A DNA stretch of 51,533 nucleotides from Chloroflexota bacterium (GTDB lineage: Bacteria > Chloroflexota > Dehalococcoidia > JACQGW01). Both the position numbers and the translations under genes were made by a program. Where the stretch lies: NCBI GenBank assembly GCA_016199325.1, contig JACQGW010000181.1, forward strand, positions 1 through 51,533, in the 5' to 3' direction. Position 1 is the stretch's first letter. Every line of letters starts with the position of its first letter. Below, in pieces: positions 15,704 through 23,734 of the stretch. The notes beneath the pieces are model-generated. The model did not search any database, was not told where the DNA came from, and saw only the letters and a list, made by a program, of their open reading frames with translations.

Positions 15704-17349
15704 TCGCTGGCCGATACGATATCCAGCGCCAGATTGGCTCAGGTGGCGTCGCCGACGTCTATCTGGGTGTTGACACGGTGCTGGGGCGGGCCGTGGCGAT
15801 CAAGCTGCTCCGGCGCCAGGGCGCCGATGATTCCTCCACCGCCGAGCACGTCGCCGACCGGTTCAAGCGGGAGGCTCAAGCCGCCGCAGCACTCAGCCAC
15901 CCGAACATCGTCGCGGTCTACGATTTCGGGATCGCCGAAGGGACCAGCTACATCGTCATGGAGCACGTGCCGGGCGAGAGCCTCGCGCACGCGCTGCGCC
16001 GTCGGGGCAGCTTCCCGGAGCCGGAGGCGCTCGACATCGCCGCTCAGATGGCCGACGCGCTGGGCGCGGCCCACGAGCGCCAGCTCATCCACTGCGACGT
16101 GAAGCCGCACAACGTGCTTCTGGACGAGCGGGGGCGGGCCAGAATGACGGACTTCGGCATCGCCCGCGCGGTCGGCGCGTCGGCGCTATCGACGGCGCAC
16201 ACCTCGGTCGTCGGGTCGGTCCACTACCTGTCACCCGAGCAGGCTCAGGGGCAGGCGCTGGACGCGCGGTCGGACCTCTACAGCCTTGGCGTCGTGCTCT
16301 ACGAGCTCCTGACCGGTCGCAGGCCGTTCGAGGGTGAGAGCGCGGTCGCGGTGGCGCTCCGCCACATTCGGGAGCAGCCGTTGCCGCTCCGCCGGCTGCG
16401 CCCAGAGATCTCGGCCCGCGCCGAGGCGATTGTCTTGAGGGCGCTGGCGAAGGATCCGGAGCGGCGATACCAGACCGCTGTGCAGATGCGCGCGGCCATC
16501 CAGATGGCGCGCGACCAACTGGCCGCGAGATCTGCCGCAAGGTCGATGGAGGCAACCAGGCGCCTACCGCTGGACGTCGTCGAGCTCGTCCGGGGGCTGG
16601 GGCACGCCCCCCGTCCGGGGCTAGGCCGCCATGAGGCACCGCTCAGCGCGCCGGCGCGCGCGCGGTCCGGTCTGCGGGCTGTGCTACTGCCCGGCCGCTT
16701 GACGCTCACGGTTGTCGTCGTGGCGTTGACGGGCGCGCTGGTGGGCGCCGGCGTGCTCGCGCAGCTCCTGACGCTGATGACGGAGCCGCAGGCGACGGCG
16801 GTCACAGATCCCCTTCAGCATTCCTGGCTGCCGCGGGTGTTTGTCATGGCAACGGCCACCCCAACGGCAACGGCAACGCCAACGCAGACGCCGACGCCGA
16901 CCCCGACGCCAACCCTGACGCCGACGCCAACGGCAACGCCCACGTCGACGCCAACCCCGACCATGACGCCAACGCCAACCCCGACCATGACGCCGACGCC
17001 GGTCTTCTACCGCTCGGCGCCGGTGGGACCGGTTCAGGTGAACGCCGGCCAGAACGCCACCGTCCCGCTGGGCGCACTGGTGCGCGGCACGATCGTTCGG
17101 GCGACGGTGGCCGTCGAGTTCACCTCGCTGCTCGGTTTGCTGAGCGGCCCGGCCGATATCGATCTGGCGATGGCCGAGGCGACGCGTTCGGCCGGCAGCC
17201 CCGTGATCGTGCAGCGATGGAGCGCCGTTCGGAGCGGATTCCAGCTCACCTGGCAGGCGCCGCGCGATGGCGAGTACGTCCTCCTATTGCTCAACCAGCG
17301 GTCGGTGCTCAACGCCAAACAGGTCTCGCTCCGATTTGAAACCCGGTGA
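15688..17349 (+). CDS. Membrane-anchored serine/threonine protein kinase (Hanks type)
   Basis: 553 aa, starting inside the end of the preceding frame. Kinase domain residues about 8-270: glycine loop GSGGVADVY, Lys39 in VAIKLL, catalytic loop HCDVKPHN (Asp137; Cys replaces the usual Arg, so a non-RD kinase), DFG 155-157, SPEQAQG activation segment, and DARSDLYSLGVVLYELLTGRRPF. A membrane segment lies at about 338-361, then a Thr-Pro linker (about 389-440, repeated TPTPT units). An extracellular beta-rich domain of about 110 aa with no PASTA motif follows; its GEYVLLLLNQRS end resembles the pre-peptidase C-terminal type fold. Topology: cytoplasmic kinase, external sensor. The partner and signal are unknown. 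Only six bases separate it from the convergent yjbQ-like gene. Confidence 0.9.
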   Translation: MQRRLIAGRYDIQRQIGSGGVADVYLGVDTVLGRAVAIKLLRRQGADDSSTAEHVADRFKREAQAAAALSHPNIVAVYDFGIAEGTSYIVMEHVPGESLAHALRRRGSFPEPEALDIAAQMADALGAAHERQLIHCDVKPHNVLLDERGRARMTDFGIARAVGASALSTAHTSVVGSVHYLSPEQAQGQALDARSDLYSLGVVLYELLTGRRPFEGESAVAVALRHIREQPLPLRRLRPEISARAEAIVLRALAKDPERRYQTAVQMRAAIQMARDQLAARSAARSMEATRRLPLDVVELVRGLGHAPRPGLGRHEAPLSAPARARSGLRAVLLPGRLTLTVVVVALTGALVGAGVLAQLLTLMTEPQATAVTDPLQHSWLPRVFVMATATPTATATPTQTPTPTPTPTLTPTPTATPTSTPTPTMTPTPTPTMTPTPVFYRSAPVGPVQVNAGQNATVPLGALVRGTIVRATVAVEFTSLLGLLSGPADIDLAMAEATRSAGSPVIVQRWSAVRSGFQLTWQAPRDGEYVLLLLNQRSVLNAKQVSLRFETR

Positions 17350-17355
17350 CACCTG

Positions 17356-17775
17356 TCAGGATTCGCCCATGATCTGGAGGACGACCTCGCGCGTCCGTGG
17401 CCGGGTGTCGAAGTCGACGAGGACGATCTGCTGCCAGGTGCCGAGCGTGAGGGCGCCGTTCTCAAAGGGGATGACGATCGACGGACCGAGGAGCGCCGCG
17501 CGCACGTGGGAATGGCCGTTGTCGTCGCCCCAACGCTCCTCGTGCCGATAGCGGATGCCGCGGGGGATCAATCGCTCGAAGGCGGCGCCGAGGTCGTGGA
17601 CCAGGCCAGGCTCGTACTCGACGGTCGTCAGACCGGCCGTCGAGCCGGTGACGAAGACGGTGACGGCGCCCGCCCGCAGGCCCGCCGAGTGGACCGCCTG
17701 CTCGACGGCGCCGGTGAGGTCGAGGACGTCGTCGTTGCCACGCGTTTCCATGCGAAGCCGTCGAGTGACGATCAT
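17356..17775 (-). CDS. YjbQ family protein (UPF0047, secondary thiamine-phosphate synthase type)
   Basis: 139 aa, the usual family length. Diagnostic segments are VFVTGSTAGLTTVEYEPGL near residues 44-62, RYRHEERWGDDNGHSHVRAALLGPS (about 76-100) with the conserved His and Asp residues, and TLGTWQQIVLVDFDTRPRTREV at the C-terminus. Members complement thiamine-phosphate synthase defects as a side activity; the physiological role is not settled. It converges on the kinase gene and is cytoplasmic. No sign of damage. Confidence 0.9.
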   Translation of the reverse strand: MIVTRRLRMETRGNDDVLDLTGAVEQAVHSAGLRAGAVTVFVTGSTAGLTTVEYEPGLVHDLGAAFERLIPRGIRYRHEERWGDDNGHSHVRAALLGPSIVIPFENGALTLGTWQQIVLVDFDTRPRTREVVLQIMGES

Positions 17776-17854
17776 CGATGAGCTTCTCCAGCGCAGCCGA
17801 CTCCTTGGAGCCCACCAGTATCATAGCACGCACCGACCAATCGCGCACCGCTTC

Positions 17855-17884
17855 TTGACAGACCTGCCTGGGGCTCGCTATACT
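17855..17884 (+). promoter_or_regulatory. Sigma-70-type promoter of the ABC importer operon
   Basis: TTGACA (17855-17860), 18-base spacer, TATACT (17879-17884). The promoter lies in the 327-bp gap between the divergently placed yjbQ-like gene and the binding-protein gene. Confidence 0.6.
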
Positions 17885-17889
17885 TGTCC

Positions 17890-17905
17890 GCATCATATAT
17901 AATGC
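17890..17905. promoter_or_regulatory. Candidate operator GCAT-N8-ATGC
   Basis: The 16-mer GCATCATATATAATGC is a partial palindrome just downstream of the best -10, about where transcription would begin. It differs at one position from the 16-mer at 34078-34093 and resembles sites at 6219, 26739 and 38182. A GntR/FCD regulator encoded at 25936 could be the binder. It also contains TATAAT, so it may instead be a second promoter's -10. Confidence 0.4.
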
Positions 17906-18102
17906 AATTCCGCACCTACCGCCCGCCGGCCCAGGGACTTGCGACTGAGATGGGTGAATCCCGTGGGCGCTGGTAGTGGGTGTTGCTGCTGATCGCACCA
18001 TCCTCCATTCGGCTTGGCTGTTGGCGGGAGACGATGGCTCCGCCGGCACTGGCAATCGTCGACGACTGGTCTTAGGAACATTTTTCGGAGGAGGAAGAGA
18101 CG
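17906..18102 (+). other. Probable 5' leader of the ABC importer operon
   Basis: About 200 bases between the promoter and the binding-protein start. No known riboswitch motif was recognised and short frames here look like noise. It ends in a strong GGAGGAGGAAGAG ribosome-binding site. Confidence 0.35.
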
Positions 18103-19866
18103 ATGGATCCACGACGCGACGCAGCTCATCCGGGAAAGCCGTCGGAACACAGGGACGCGAGAGCGCGCGGCCGGCTATCGCGGCGGCGATTCCTCTACGT
18201 CTGGACGGCCGCGACGGGCGGACTGCTGGCGGCGGCCTGTGGCGGCGGGCCTGCACCTGCACCGACCGCTGTGAGCGTGCCGACGCCGGTTCCAACCCAA
18301 CCCGCGCGCCCCACGCAGGTGCCAATCGCCATAGCGACCTCCGCGCCGGCGCCTGCACCGTCGCCCACAGTCCAGGCGGCCGCGACGGCGGTGCCGGCCG
18401 CCAAGCCGGGCGGGGTCAAGGTCTTCCGGGTGGCCTTTGAGCCCGACGTGCAGAACATGGACCCGGCCAAGATCACCGGCGCACCCGATTACCAGCTCGG
18501 CGAAGCGATCTACAACTTCATCGGCCGCTACACGTACAACCCGCCGCTGGGCACCAAGATCAATCCGGAGCTAGCCGAGTGGGAGATCAAGGACGGGGCC
18601 AAGACCTACATCTTCCACATCCGCAAGGGCGTCAAGTTCCAGGGCGGCTTCGGCGATCTGACCGCCGAGGACGTCAAGTGGAACTGGGAGCGCATCGCCG
18701 ACCAGAAGTCGGGCTCGCGGTACTACACCGACTTCGCCGGCTCCGAGATCAAGGCGCTCGATCAGTACACCGTCCAGGTCCGTTTTCCCAACGCCTACCC
18801 GGCCTTCATCCCGGCCTCGCTCGCCTTCCGACCGGGGCTGATCGTCTCCCCCAAGGCGTTCAAGGAGCGTGGCGACAAGTGGAAGACGGCCCCCGTTGGC
18901 TCCGGGCCGTTCGAGTGGGTCGACTGGCAGGTCGGCTCGCAGGTAACCCTCAAGCGATTCGAGGGGTACTGGGGGACCAAGCCGAAGGTCGACCGGATTA
19001 TCATGAAGACCAAGGTCGACGATCGGACGACGGTGCTCGCCGTCGCCAAGGGCGAGCTGGACGCTTTCTACATCGACGACCCGGATGTGGCCCTTGACGT
19101 GGCGAAGAATACCCCGAAGGGTGCCAAGTTCTTCAAGGCGGAGTACGGCCAGTCGCCCTACTGGCTGGCATACAACATGAAGAAGAAGCCGTTCGACGAT
19201 ATCCGCGTCCGGCAGGCGCTCCGCTACGCCATCGACAACGAGGCGATTGCCAGGGATCTCTACGGCGGGCTGGCGGATCCCATCGCCAGCTTCCTGCCGC
19301 CGTTCATGTTCGGCTACTCGGCCGACGTGCCGCGGTTCAAGTACAACCCGGACACGGCCAGGAAACTGCTCAAAGAGGCCGGCGTCTCTGCCGATTGGGC
19401 GCCGGGCGTGCTGGGCCAGGGCCAGTCGTCCATCGCGCGGAAGATCACGGAGGCCGTCGTTTCGATGTGGAATGACGTCGGCGTCAAGGCGAAGGCCGAT
19501 ATTCCCGAATACGCGGCCTTCCTCAAGCGGCGGGCGGAGGGCGACTACGACGTGTTCGGCATCGGCGTCGGGCGGATCGAGCCGGACCAGATCGCCACGC
19601 CCTACTGGCGGAGCAACTCGCCGGTCAACAACTCCTTCTACACGGCTGGCGACGACCTCATCGACCAGGCGAAGGCGGAACCCGACCCGGACAAGCGGGC
19701 GAAGCTCTACCGGGATCTCCAGGCGAAGATCTCCCAGGACTCGCCGGCGGCGTTCATCGTGGCGACGTCGGGCCACGTGCTGGTGAACAACCGGGTCAGC
19801 GGTGTCTCCGGCTCCGGCTGGCAGACCCGGTACGACTGGTTCTCTATCGACGTGCCGGCCGAGTAG
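18103..19866 (+). CDS. Oligopeptide/dipeptide-type ABC transporter substrate-binding lipoprotein (SBP_bac_5)
   Basis: 587 aa. The N-terminus has a twin-arginine motif (SRRRFL, about residues 26-31) and a lipobox LLAAAC followed by GGG, so it is exported folded through Tat and lipid-anchored. A Pro/Thr/Ala-rich linker of about 50 residues precedes the cluster C domain: FEPDVQNMDPAKITG, KFQGGFGDLTAEDVKWNWER, VRFPNAYPAFIPASL, GSGPFEWVDWQVGSQVTLKRFEGYWG and DIRVRQALRYAIDNEAI are family signatures. Members bind peptides, sugars or other organic solutes; the ligand cannot be read from sequence. Two permease genes follow after a 267-bp gap holding the decayed tail of a second copy. Confidence 0.92.
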   Translation: MDPRRDAAHPGKPSEHRDARARGRLSRRRFLYVWTAATGGLLAAACGGGPAPAPTAVSVPTPVPTQPARPTQVPIAIATSAPAPAPSPTVQAAATAVPAAKPGGVKVFRVAFEPDVQNMDPAKITGAPDYQLGEAIYNFIGRYTYNPPLGTKINPELAEWEIKDGAKTYIFHIRKGVKFQGGFGDLTAEDVKWNWERIADQKSGSRYYTDFAGSEIKALDQYTVQVRFPNAYPAFIPASLAFRPGLIVSPKAFKERGDKWKTAPVGSGPFEWVDWQVGSQVTLKRFEGYWGTKPKVDRIIMKTKVDDRTTVLAVAKGELDAFYIDDPDVALDVAKNTPKGAKFFKAEYGQSPYWLAYNMKKKPFDDIRVRQALRYAIDNEAIARDLYGGLADPIASFLPPFMFGYSADVPRFKYNPDTARKLLKEAGVSADWAPGVLGQGQSSIARKITEAVVSMWNDVGVKAKADIPEYAAFLKRRAEGDYDVFGIGVGRIEPDQIATPYWRSNSPVNNSFYTAGDDLIDQAKAEPDPDKRAKLYRDLQAKISQDSPAAFIVATSGHVLVNNRVSGVSGSGWQTRYDWFSIDVPAE

Positions 19867-19909
19867 GGCCGCCGGTCGGTTACGAGGGAGCGCTCAAGGT
19901 GCAGCCATC

Positions 19910-19938
19910 TTGACTGGTTCTGTGAAGCTCTATACAAT
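19910..19938 (+). promoter_or_regulatory. Internal promoter before the permease genes
   Basis: TTGACT (19910-19915), 17-base spacer, TACAAT (19933-19938) followed by GC, as in other -10 regions of this window. It lies just upstream of the binding-protein remnant and may be that lost gene's promoter, now driving the permeases. Confidence 0.45.
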
Positions 19939-19977
19939 GCAGAATCATCCGTGGCGATGGCTTGGGCGCCCCTCCTG

Positions 19978-20100
19978 CCGGCCGCGTTCGTCGTCGCGAC
20001 CTCGTCCCAACTGCTGGTGAACAATCGTGTAACCGGCATCTCGGGCGCCGGCTGGCAGAGCCGCTATGACTGGTTCTCGATTGACGTCCTGGCCGCGTGA
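19978..20100 (+). pseudogene. 3' remnant of a second substrate-binding protein gene
   Basis: Forty codons plus stop, beginning PAAFVVATSSQLLVNNRVTG and ending GWQSRYDWFSIDVLAA. These closely match the last 40 residues of the intact upstream protein (PAAFIVATSGHVLVNN...GWQTRYDWFSIDVPAE). The rest of the gene is missing. The simplest reading is an ancestral tandem pair of binding-protein genes, one of which was deleted, leaving its tail 34 bp before the permease start. Confidence 0.8.
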
Positions 20101-20133
20101 TTCGGCCGATCTCGTTCGACGGAGTGGCATAGC

Positions 20134-21078
20134 ATGAGCGGTACCTACGTCCTGCGGCGTCTCATTCAGGGGGCGTTGACCGCGTTCCTATCGCTGTCGG
20201 TGATCTTCATCATTCTGCGCTTGACGCCGGGCGACCCGGCGATGATCATCCTTGGCGACTATGCCACTCCGGAGCTCCTGGCCATCGTGCGCCAGGAGTA
20301 CGGGCTGGATAAGAGCGTTCCGGAGCAATACCTGATCTACCTGCGCCGCATCGTGACCGGCGACTTCGGGGCGTCGCTCGTCCTGAAGAAAGAGGTTACC
20401 GAGATCATCTTCGCCTCCATGCGCTACACCGCCGTGCTCGCGGTCGGCGCCGTCACAGTGACCTGCCTCATCGGCATCCCGCTCGGCATCGTCGCCGCTC
20501 GGAAGCGGAACACGCTGGCCGACTACGTCTCCATGGTGATCGCGCTCCTGGGCATCTCGACCCCCGGCTTCTGGCTCGGGCTCCTCCTCATCTTCACCTT
20601 CAGCTACCTCCTGGGGTGGTTCCCGATCCAGGGCGCCGGCAACCCCGGCGATGTGCTGGACGAGCTCTACCATCTCATCTTGCCGGCCTTTACGCTGGGC
20701 TTCAGCGCCGCGGCGCTGGTCGCTCGCACCACGCGCTCATCGCTCCTGGAGGTGATGAACGAGGACTACGTCCGGACGGCCCGGGCCAAGGGGCTGGCCG
20801 AGCGGATGGTGTTCCTCTGGCACATCTGGCGCAATGCGCTCATCCCCATCGTGACCGTCCTGGGCATCAACCTCGCGCAGCTCCTCGGCGGGGCGGCCGT
20901 CGCCGAGATCGTCTTCGGCCGGCCCGGCCTCGGCAAAACGCTGGTCGACTCGATCCTGGCCCGGGACTATCCGCTTTCACAAGCGATGCTCGTGACATTC
21001 TTGCTGGCCGTCGTGATGGTGAATCTCATCACCGATCTGATCTACGGCATCGCCGATCCGCGGATCGCGCGTTCGTGA
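20134..21078 (+). CDS. ABC transporter permease, DppB/OppB type
   Basis: 314 aa with about six membrane segments. The N-terminus YVLRRLIQGALTAFLSLSVIFIILRLTPGDPA is the typical DppB opening with the first helix and a periplasmic loop. The BPD_transp_1 domain carries the EAA-type cytoplasmic loop (DYVRTARAKGLAERMVFLWHIWRNALIP, about residues 210-237) that docks the ATPase, and the end (VNLITDLIYGIADPRI) is standard. It forms the channel with the next gene product; 31 bp separate them. Substrate presumably follows the binding protein. Start ATG with CGGAGTGG upstream. Confidence 0.93.
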   Translation: MSGTYVLRRLIQGALTAFLSLSVIFIILRLTPGDPAMIILGDYATPELLAIVRQEYGLDKSVPEQYLIYLRRIVTGDFGASLVLKKEVTEIIFASMRYTAVLAVGAVTVTCLIGIPLGIVAARKRNTLADYVSMVIALLGISTPGFWLGLLLIFTFSYLLGWFPIQGAGNPGDVLDELYHLILPAFTLGFSAAALVARTTRSSLLEVMNEDYVRTARAKGLAERMVFLWHIWRNALIPIVTVLGINLAQLLGGAAVAEIVFGRPGLGKTLVDSILARDYPLSQAMLVTFLLAVVMVNLITDLIYGIADPRIARS

Positions 21079-21109
21079 CCAACCCGAGACGGGTGGACTG
21101 GAGGCATCC

Positions 21110-22033
21110 ATGGCCCGAACTGTGACCGACGCGGTCGCCGTCGACGCGAGCGCGCCCGAGGCGTCGGCCGCGCCTACCTGGGCTCGACACCGCAGCCTCT
21201 GGCGCGATGCAGTCCGCAGCTTCTTCCGCCGGCGGTCGGCCATCGTCGGATTGGCGCTCGTTTCACTCTTCCTCGTGACGGCGCTGGTTGGCGAGCTGGG
21301 CACACCCTATGACCCCTATCGGTCGAGCCTGCGTGAGCGGCTGCAGCCGCCCAGCGCGGCGCACATACTGGGGACCGACGGCTTCGGTCGGGACATCTTC
21401 AGTCGGATCCTGCGCGGCGCGTCGATCACGCTCGTGATCGGCGTGGTCGCCGTGACCATCGGGGTGATTCTCGGCAGCGTCCAGGGGCTGATTGCCGGCT
21501 ACTTCCGTGGCTGGATCGGCGCGGTGATCATGCGCTTCGTCGACGCGCTCCAGGCGTTTCCGCTCATCCTCCTGGCGCTGGCGATCATGGCGACCCTCGG
21601 CCGCGGGCCGGTCAACGTCATGGTCGCTGTCGGCATCGCCACGATGCCACGGTTCGCCCGCATGATGCAGGCCGAGTCGCTTTCGGTCAGCCGGCGCGAC
21701 TACGTGACGGCCGCTCGGGCGATCGGCGCGTCGACCTGGCGCATCCTGTTCCAGCACGTCCTGCCAAACTCGCTCTCGTCGGTCATCGTCATGGCGACCC
21801 TGTACGTGGCAACGGCCATCTTGACGGAGGCGACCCTGAGCTTCCTGGGGCTCGGTCCGCCGCCCCCGACGGCCACCTGGGGATCGATGGTCAACGACGG
21901 CAGCAACGTCCTTCACTCGTCGCCCTGGGTGGCAGTTTTCCCGGGCCTGGCCATTACCATCGTGGTGCTCGGCTTCAGTCTCGCCGGCGATGGCCTGCGC
22001 GACGCGCTCGACGCCAAGCTGCGCGACCGGTAG
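21110..22033 (+). CDS. ABC transporter permease, DppC/OppC type
   Basis: 307 aa, start ATG behind GGAGGCATCC. The N-terminus has the OppC/DppC leader helix (RRRSAIVGLALVSLFLVTALVGEL) and the LGTDGFGRDIFSRILRGA periplasmic motif. The permease domain has the EAA-type loop (RDYVTAARAIGASTWRILFQHVLPN, about residues 195-219) and the PPPTATWGSMVNDG segment near the end. It pairs with the upstream DppB-type subunit. No ATP-binding subunit gene follows; a heptamer-repeat hairpin comes next, so ATPases must be supplied from elsewhere. Confidence 0.93.
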   Translation: MARTVTDAVAVDASAPEASAAPTWARHRSLWRDAVRSFFRRRSAIVGLALVSLFLVTALVGELGTPYDPYRSSLRERLQPPSAAHILGTDGFGRDIFSRILRGASITLVIGVVAVTIGVILGSVQGLIAGYFRGWIGAVIMRFVDALQAFPLILLALAIMATLGRGPVNVMVAVGIATMPRFARMMQAESLSVSRRDYVTAARAIGASTWRILFQHVLPNSLSSVIVMATLYVATAILTEATLSFLGLGPPPPTATWGSMVNDGSNVLHSSPWVAVFPGLAITIVVLGFSLAGDGLRDALDAKLRDR

Positions 22034-22074
22034 TGGTCTGCCACGCTCACCTTGCTGGATGCGGGTCGCCCATT

Positions 22075-22170
22075 CCATACGTCATACGTCATGCGTCATG
22101 CGTCACCCGTCATGACCGGTGACGTATGACGCAATGACGTAATGACGCATGACGTAATGACGTATGACGA
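22075..22170. repeat. Heptamer-repeat hairpin (CATRCGT / TGACGYA array)
   Basis: The left half consists of about five 7-nt units CATACGT or CATGCGT; the right half of about six inverted units TGACGTA or TGACGCA, some with an extra A. They meet at GACCGGTGAC. The arms can pair into one long stem-loop. It follows the permease gene and could end transcription. The unit also occurs at 6275-6300. Confidence 0.8.
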
Positions 22171-22185
22171 CGGCAAGAGAGGCAT

Positions 22186-22638
22186 ATGCGACTCTTTTTT
22201 GACATGGATAACACGCTCATCAGCGACTGCGCCATTCTCCGCCCGCGCGTCCGCGAGGTGTTCGAGCGCCTGACGACCGAAGGGCACGAGATCTACGTCT
22301 GGTCCGGGGTCGGCATCCGCTGGAAGGAAGTGCACCAGCACGAGCTTCATCCGTTCGTGACCGACTGCTACCGCAAGCCGCTCAACGGCGTCAACGGGAA
22401 CCGCCGAACGGACGGGATCCCGACCACGATCCAGCCCGACCTGGTCGTGGACGACATCGCGCCGATTGTCGAGGAGTACGGCGGGGTGGTCGTCCGCCCC
22501 TACTTCTGGGAGATCGAGAGCGATCGCGAGATGGATCGGGTCTATCAGATCATCCAGGAGGTCGTCGCGACCGGGGCCTCGGCCGACAAAGCCTACCGGC
22601 CGGGGCGCCGCCGCGTGATGGGACCGCCGACCATCTGA
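22186..22638 (+). CDS. Small HAD-superfamily hydrolase-like protein
   Basis: 150 aa. Motif I is FFDMDNTL (Asp6, Asp8) at the very N-terminus, motif II is in IYVWSG (about residues 43-48), and motif IV is PDLVVDDI (about 85-92). There is no room for a cap domain. HAD proteins of this size are phosphatases or nucleotidases; substrate unknown. Its ATG follows AAGAGAGGCAT. The alpha/beta hydrolase gene follows by 14 bp, so the two are probably cotranscribed. Confidence 0.75.
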   Translation: MRLFFDMDNTLISDCAILRPRVREVFERLTTEGHEIYVWSGVGIRWKEVHQHELHPFVTDCYRKPLNGVNGNRRTDGIPTTIQPDLVVDDIAPIVEEYGGVVVRPYFWEIESDREMDRVYQIIQEVVATGASADKAYRPGRRRVMGPPTI

Positions 22639-22652
22639 AAGGACCCACCGCT

Positions 22653-23507
22653 GTGCCAACGTTTCGCTCAGGTCGCTCAGGAGGCGTCACGCTCTCCTAC
22701 GACGATCACGGCTCCGGCTCTCCCGTGGTGCTTGCCCACGGCATGAGCGAGAGCACGGCGCTCTGGGCGGGCCAGATCGGACCGGTGGCCGACCGATACC
22801 GGCTGATCCTCTGGGACAATCGCGGCCACGGCCGCTCGGAGGCGCCGGCCGGCCAGGAGCAGTACAGCGTCGACCTCTATGCCGCAGACCTGCTGGCGCT
22901 GCTCGACCACCTTGGCATCGATCGAGCGTGCGTCGGCGGGCTGTCGATGGGTGGCTACACGGCGGTCGCCTTCGCCGTCACCTACCCGGATCGCCTCTCG
23001 TCCCTCGTTCTGGCCGACACCGCGCCGGGGGAGGAAACCATTCCGAACCGACCGCCCGCGGAGCAGGCGATCCGTGAGCGGTTGCCGCTGGAGGAGCTGG
23101 CGCTGCGTGAGGGAATGGCGGCGGTGGCCCGGCGGACGCTGGCCGATGGCACCGCCCCCGCCGAGGCGCTGGCCGATCCGGTTCAACGGGCGCGCTACGT
23201 CGAGCGGCTGACTCGACTGTCGGTAAACGGCTACATCTGGGCCTGGCGGTCGCTCCGCTCCCGGCCTTCCTACACTGCGCGACTCGGCGAGATTCAGGTG
23301 CCCACGCTCTGTATCGCCGGTGAGCGCGACGAGTTCCTGCCGGCCGTCCAACTGCTGGCCGAGCGGATCCCGAAAGCCGAGATGGTGGTGATCCCGAACG
23401 CGGGCCACACGTCCAACGTCGACCAGCCCGACCTGTTCAACCGGGCGCTGGTCGACTTCCTGGCACGGGTGACTCGGTCGAAGACAGCCGCGGAAGTCGG
23501 GCGGTGA
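22653..23507 (+). CDS. Alpha/beta hydrolase
   Basis: 284 aa from a GTG behind GAAAGGACC. The fold is clear: oxyanion HG at residues 29-30 (VVLAHGMSES), WDNRGHGRSEAP, nucleophile elbow GGLSMGG with Ser98, acid Asp226 in CIAGERDEFLP, and His252 in NAGHTSNVD. Similar proteins include 3-oxoadipate enol-lactonases, esterases and dehalogenase relatives; the specificity cannot be assigned. It stands downstream of the HAD gene and upstream of a MITE-like repeat and the ornithine-cyclodeaminase-like gene. Confidence 0.9.
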   Translation: MPTFRSGRSGGVTLSYDDHGSGSPVVLAHGMSESTALWAGQIGPVADRYRLILWDNRGHGRSEAPAGQEQYSVDLYAADLLALLDHLGIDRACVGGLSMGGYTAVAFAVTYPDRLSSLVLADTAPGEETIPNRPPAEQAIRERLPLEELALREGMAAVARRTLADGTAPAEALADPVQRARYVERLTRLSVNGYIWAWRSLRSRPSYTARLGEIQVPTLCIAGERDEFLPAVQLLAERIPKAEMVVIPNAGHTSNVDQPDLFNRALVDFLARVTRSKTAAEVGR

Positions 23508-23530
23508 TGAACCTTGTCAACGTGCTCCAG

Positions 23531-23706
23531 TAGTGGTGCATCCAGCAAATCCAGTGCAGGTTGGCCGGCCCCGGATTGTCATGCTGAGCCGCAGCGAAGC
23601 ATCTCCCGGGCGCTGCCGGTTCAGGCCGGGGAGATGCTTCGTTGCGGCTCAGCATGACAGACGGGGAGGCGGCCAACGCCGCGAGGGACTTGTCGGATGC
23701 ACCAGT
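23531..23706. repeat. Nested-palindrome MITE-like element
   Basis: Outer inverted arms include TGGTGCATCC (23534-23543) against GGATGCACCA (23695-23704) and GTTGGCC (23560-23566) against GGCCAAC (23671-23677). An inner pair of about 30 bases (23579-23608 against 23628-23658; core CATGCTGAGCCGCAGCGAAG) pairs with one mismatch. The whole is about 175 bp, non-coding, and ends about 30 bp before the next gene's start, so it may form part of that gene's leader. Confidence 0.75.
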
Positions 23707-23734
23707 AGATACGACCAAAGGAGAGAATCGAACC

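Noticed and set aside
16855..17010. Tandem ACGCC/ACGCCA-type DNA repeat considered as a non-coding array
   Set aside because: It is the codon-level consequence of the Thr-Pro linker within the kinase gene and in frame throughout.
18571..19776. Minus-strand frame of 401 aa antisense to the binding-protein gene
   Set aside because: Shadow of the SBP_bac_5 gene, with an Arg/Val/Asp-rich composition and no motif.
22075..22170. Possible CRISPR array
   Set aside because: The units are only 7 nt, contiguous with no spacers, and inverted around a centre.
23642..23734. Upstream extension of the ornithine-cyclodeaminase-like protein
   Set aside because: It runs through the palindromic element and lacks a ribosome-binding site; the ATG at 23735 has AAAGGAGAG.
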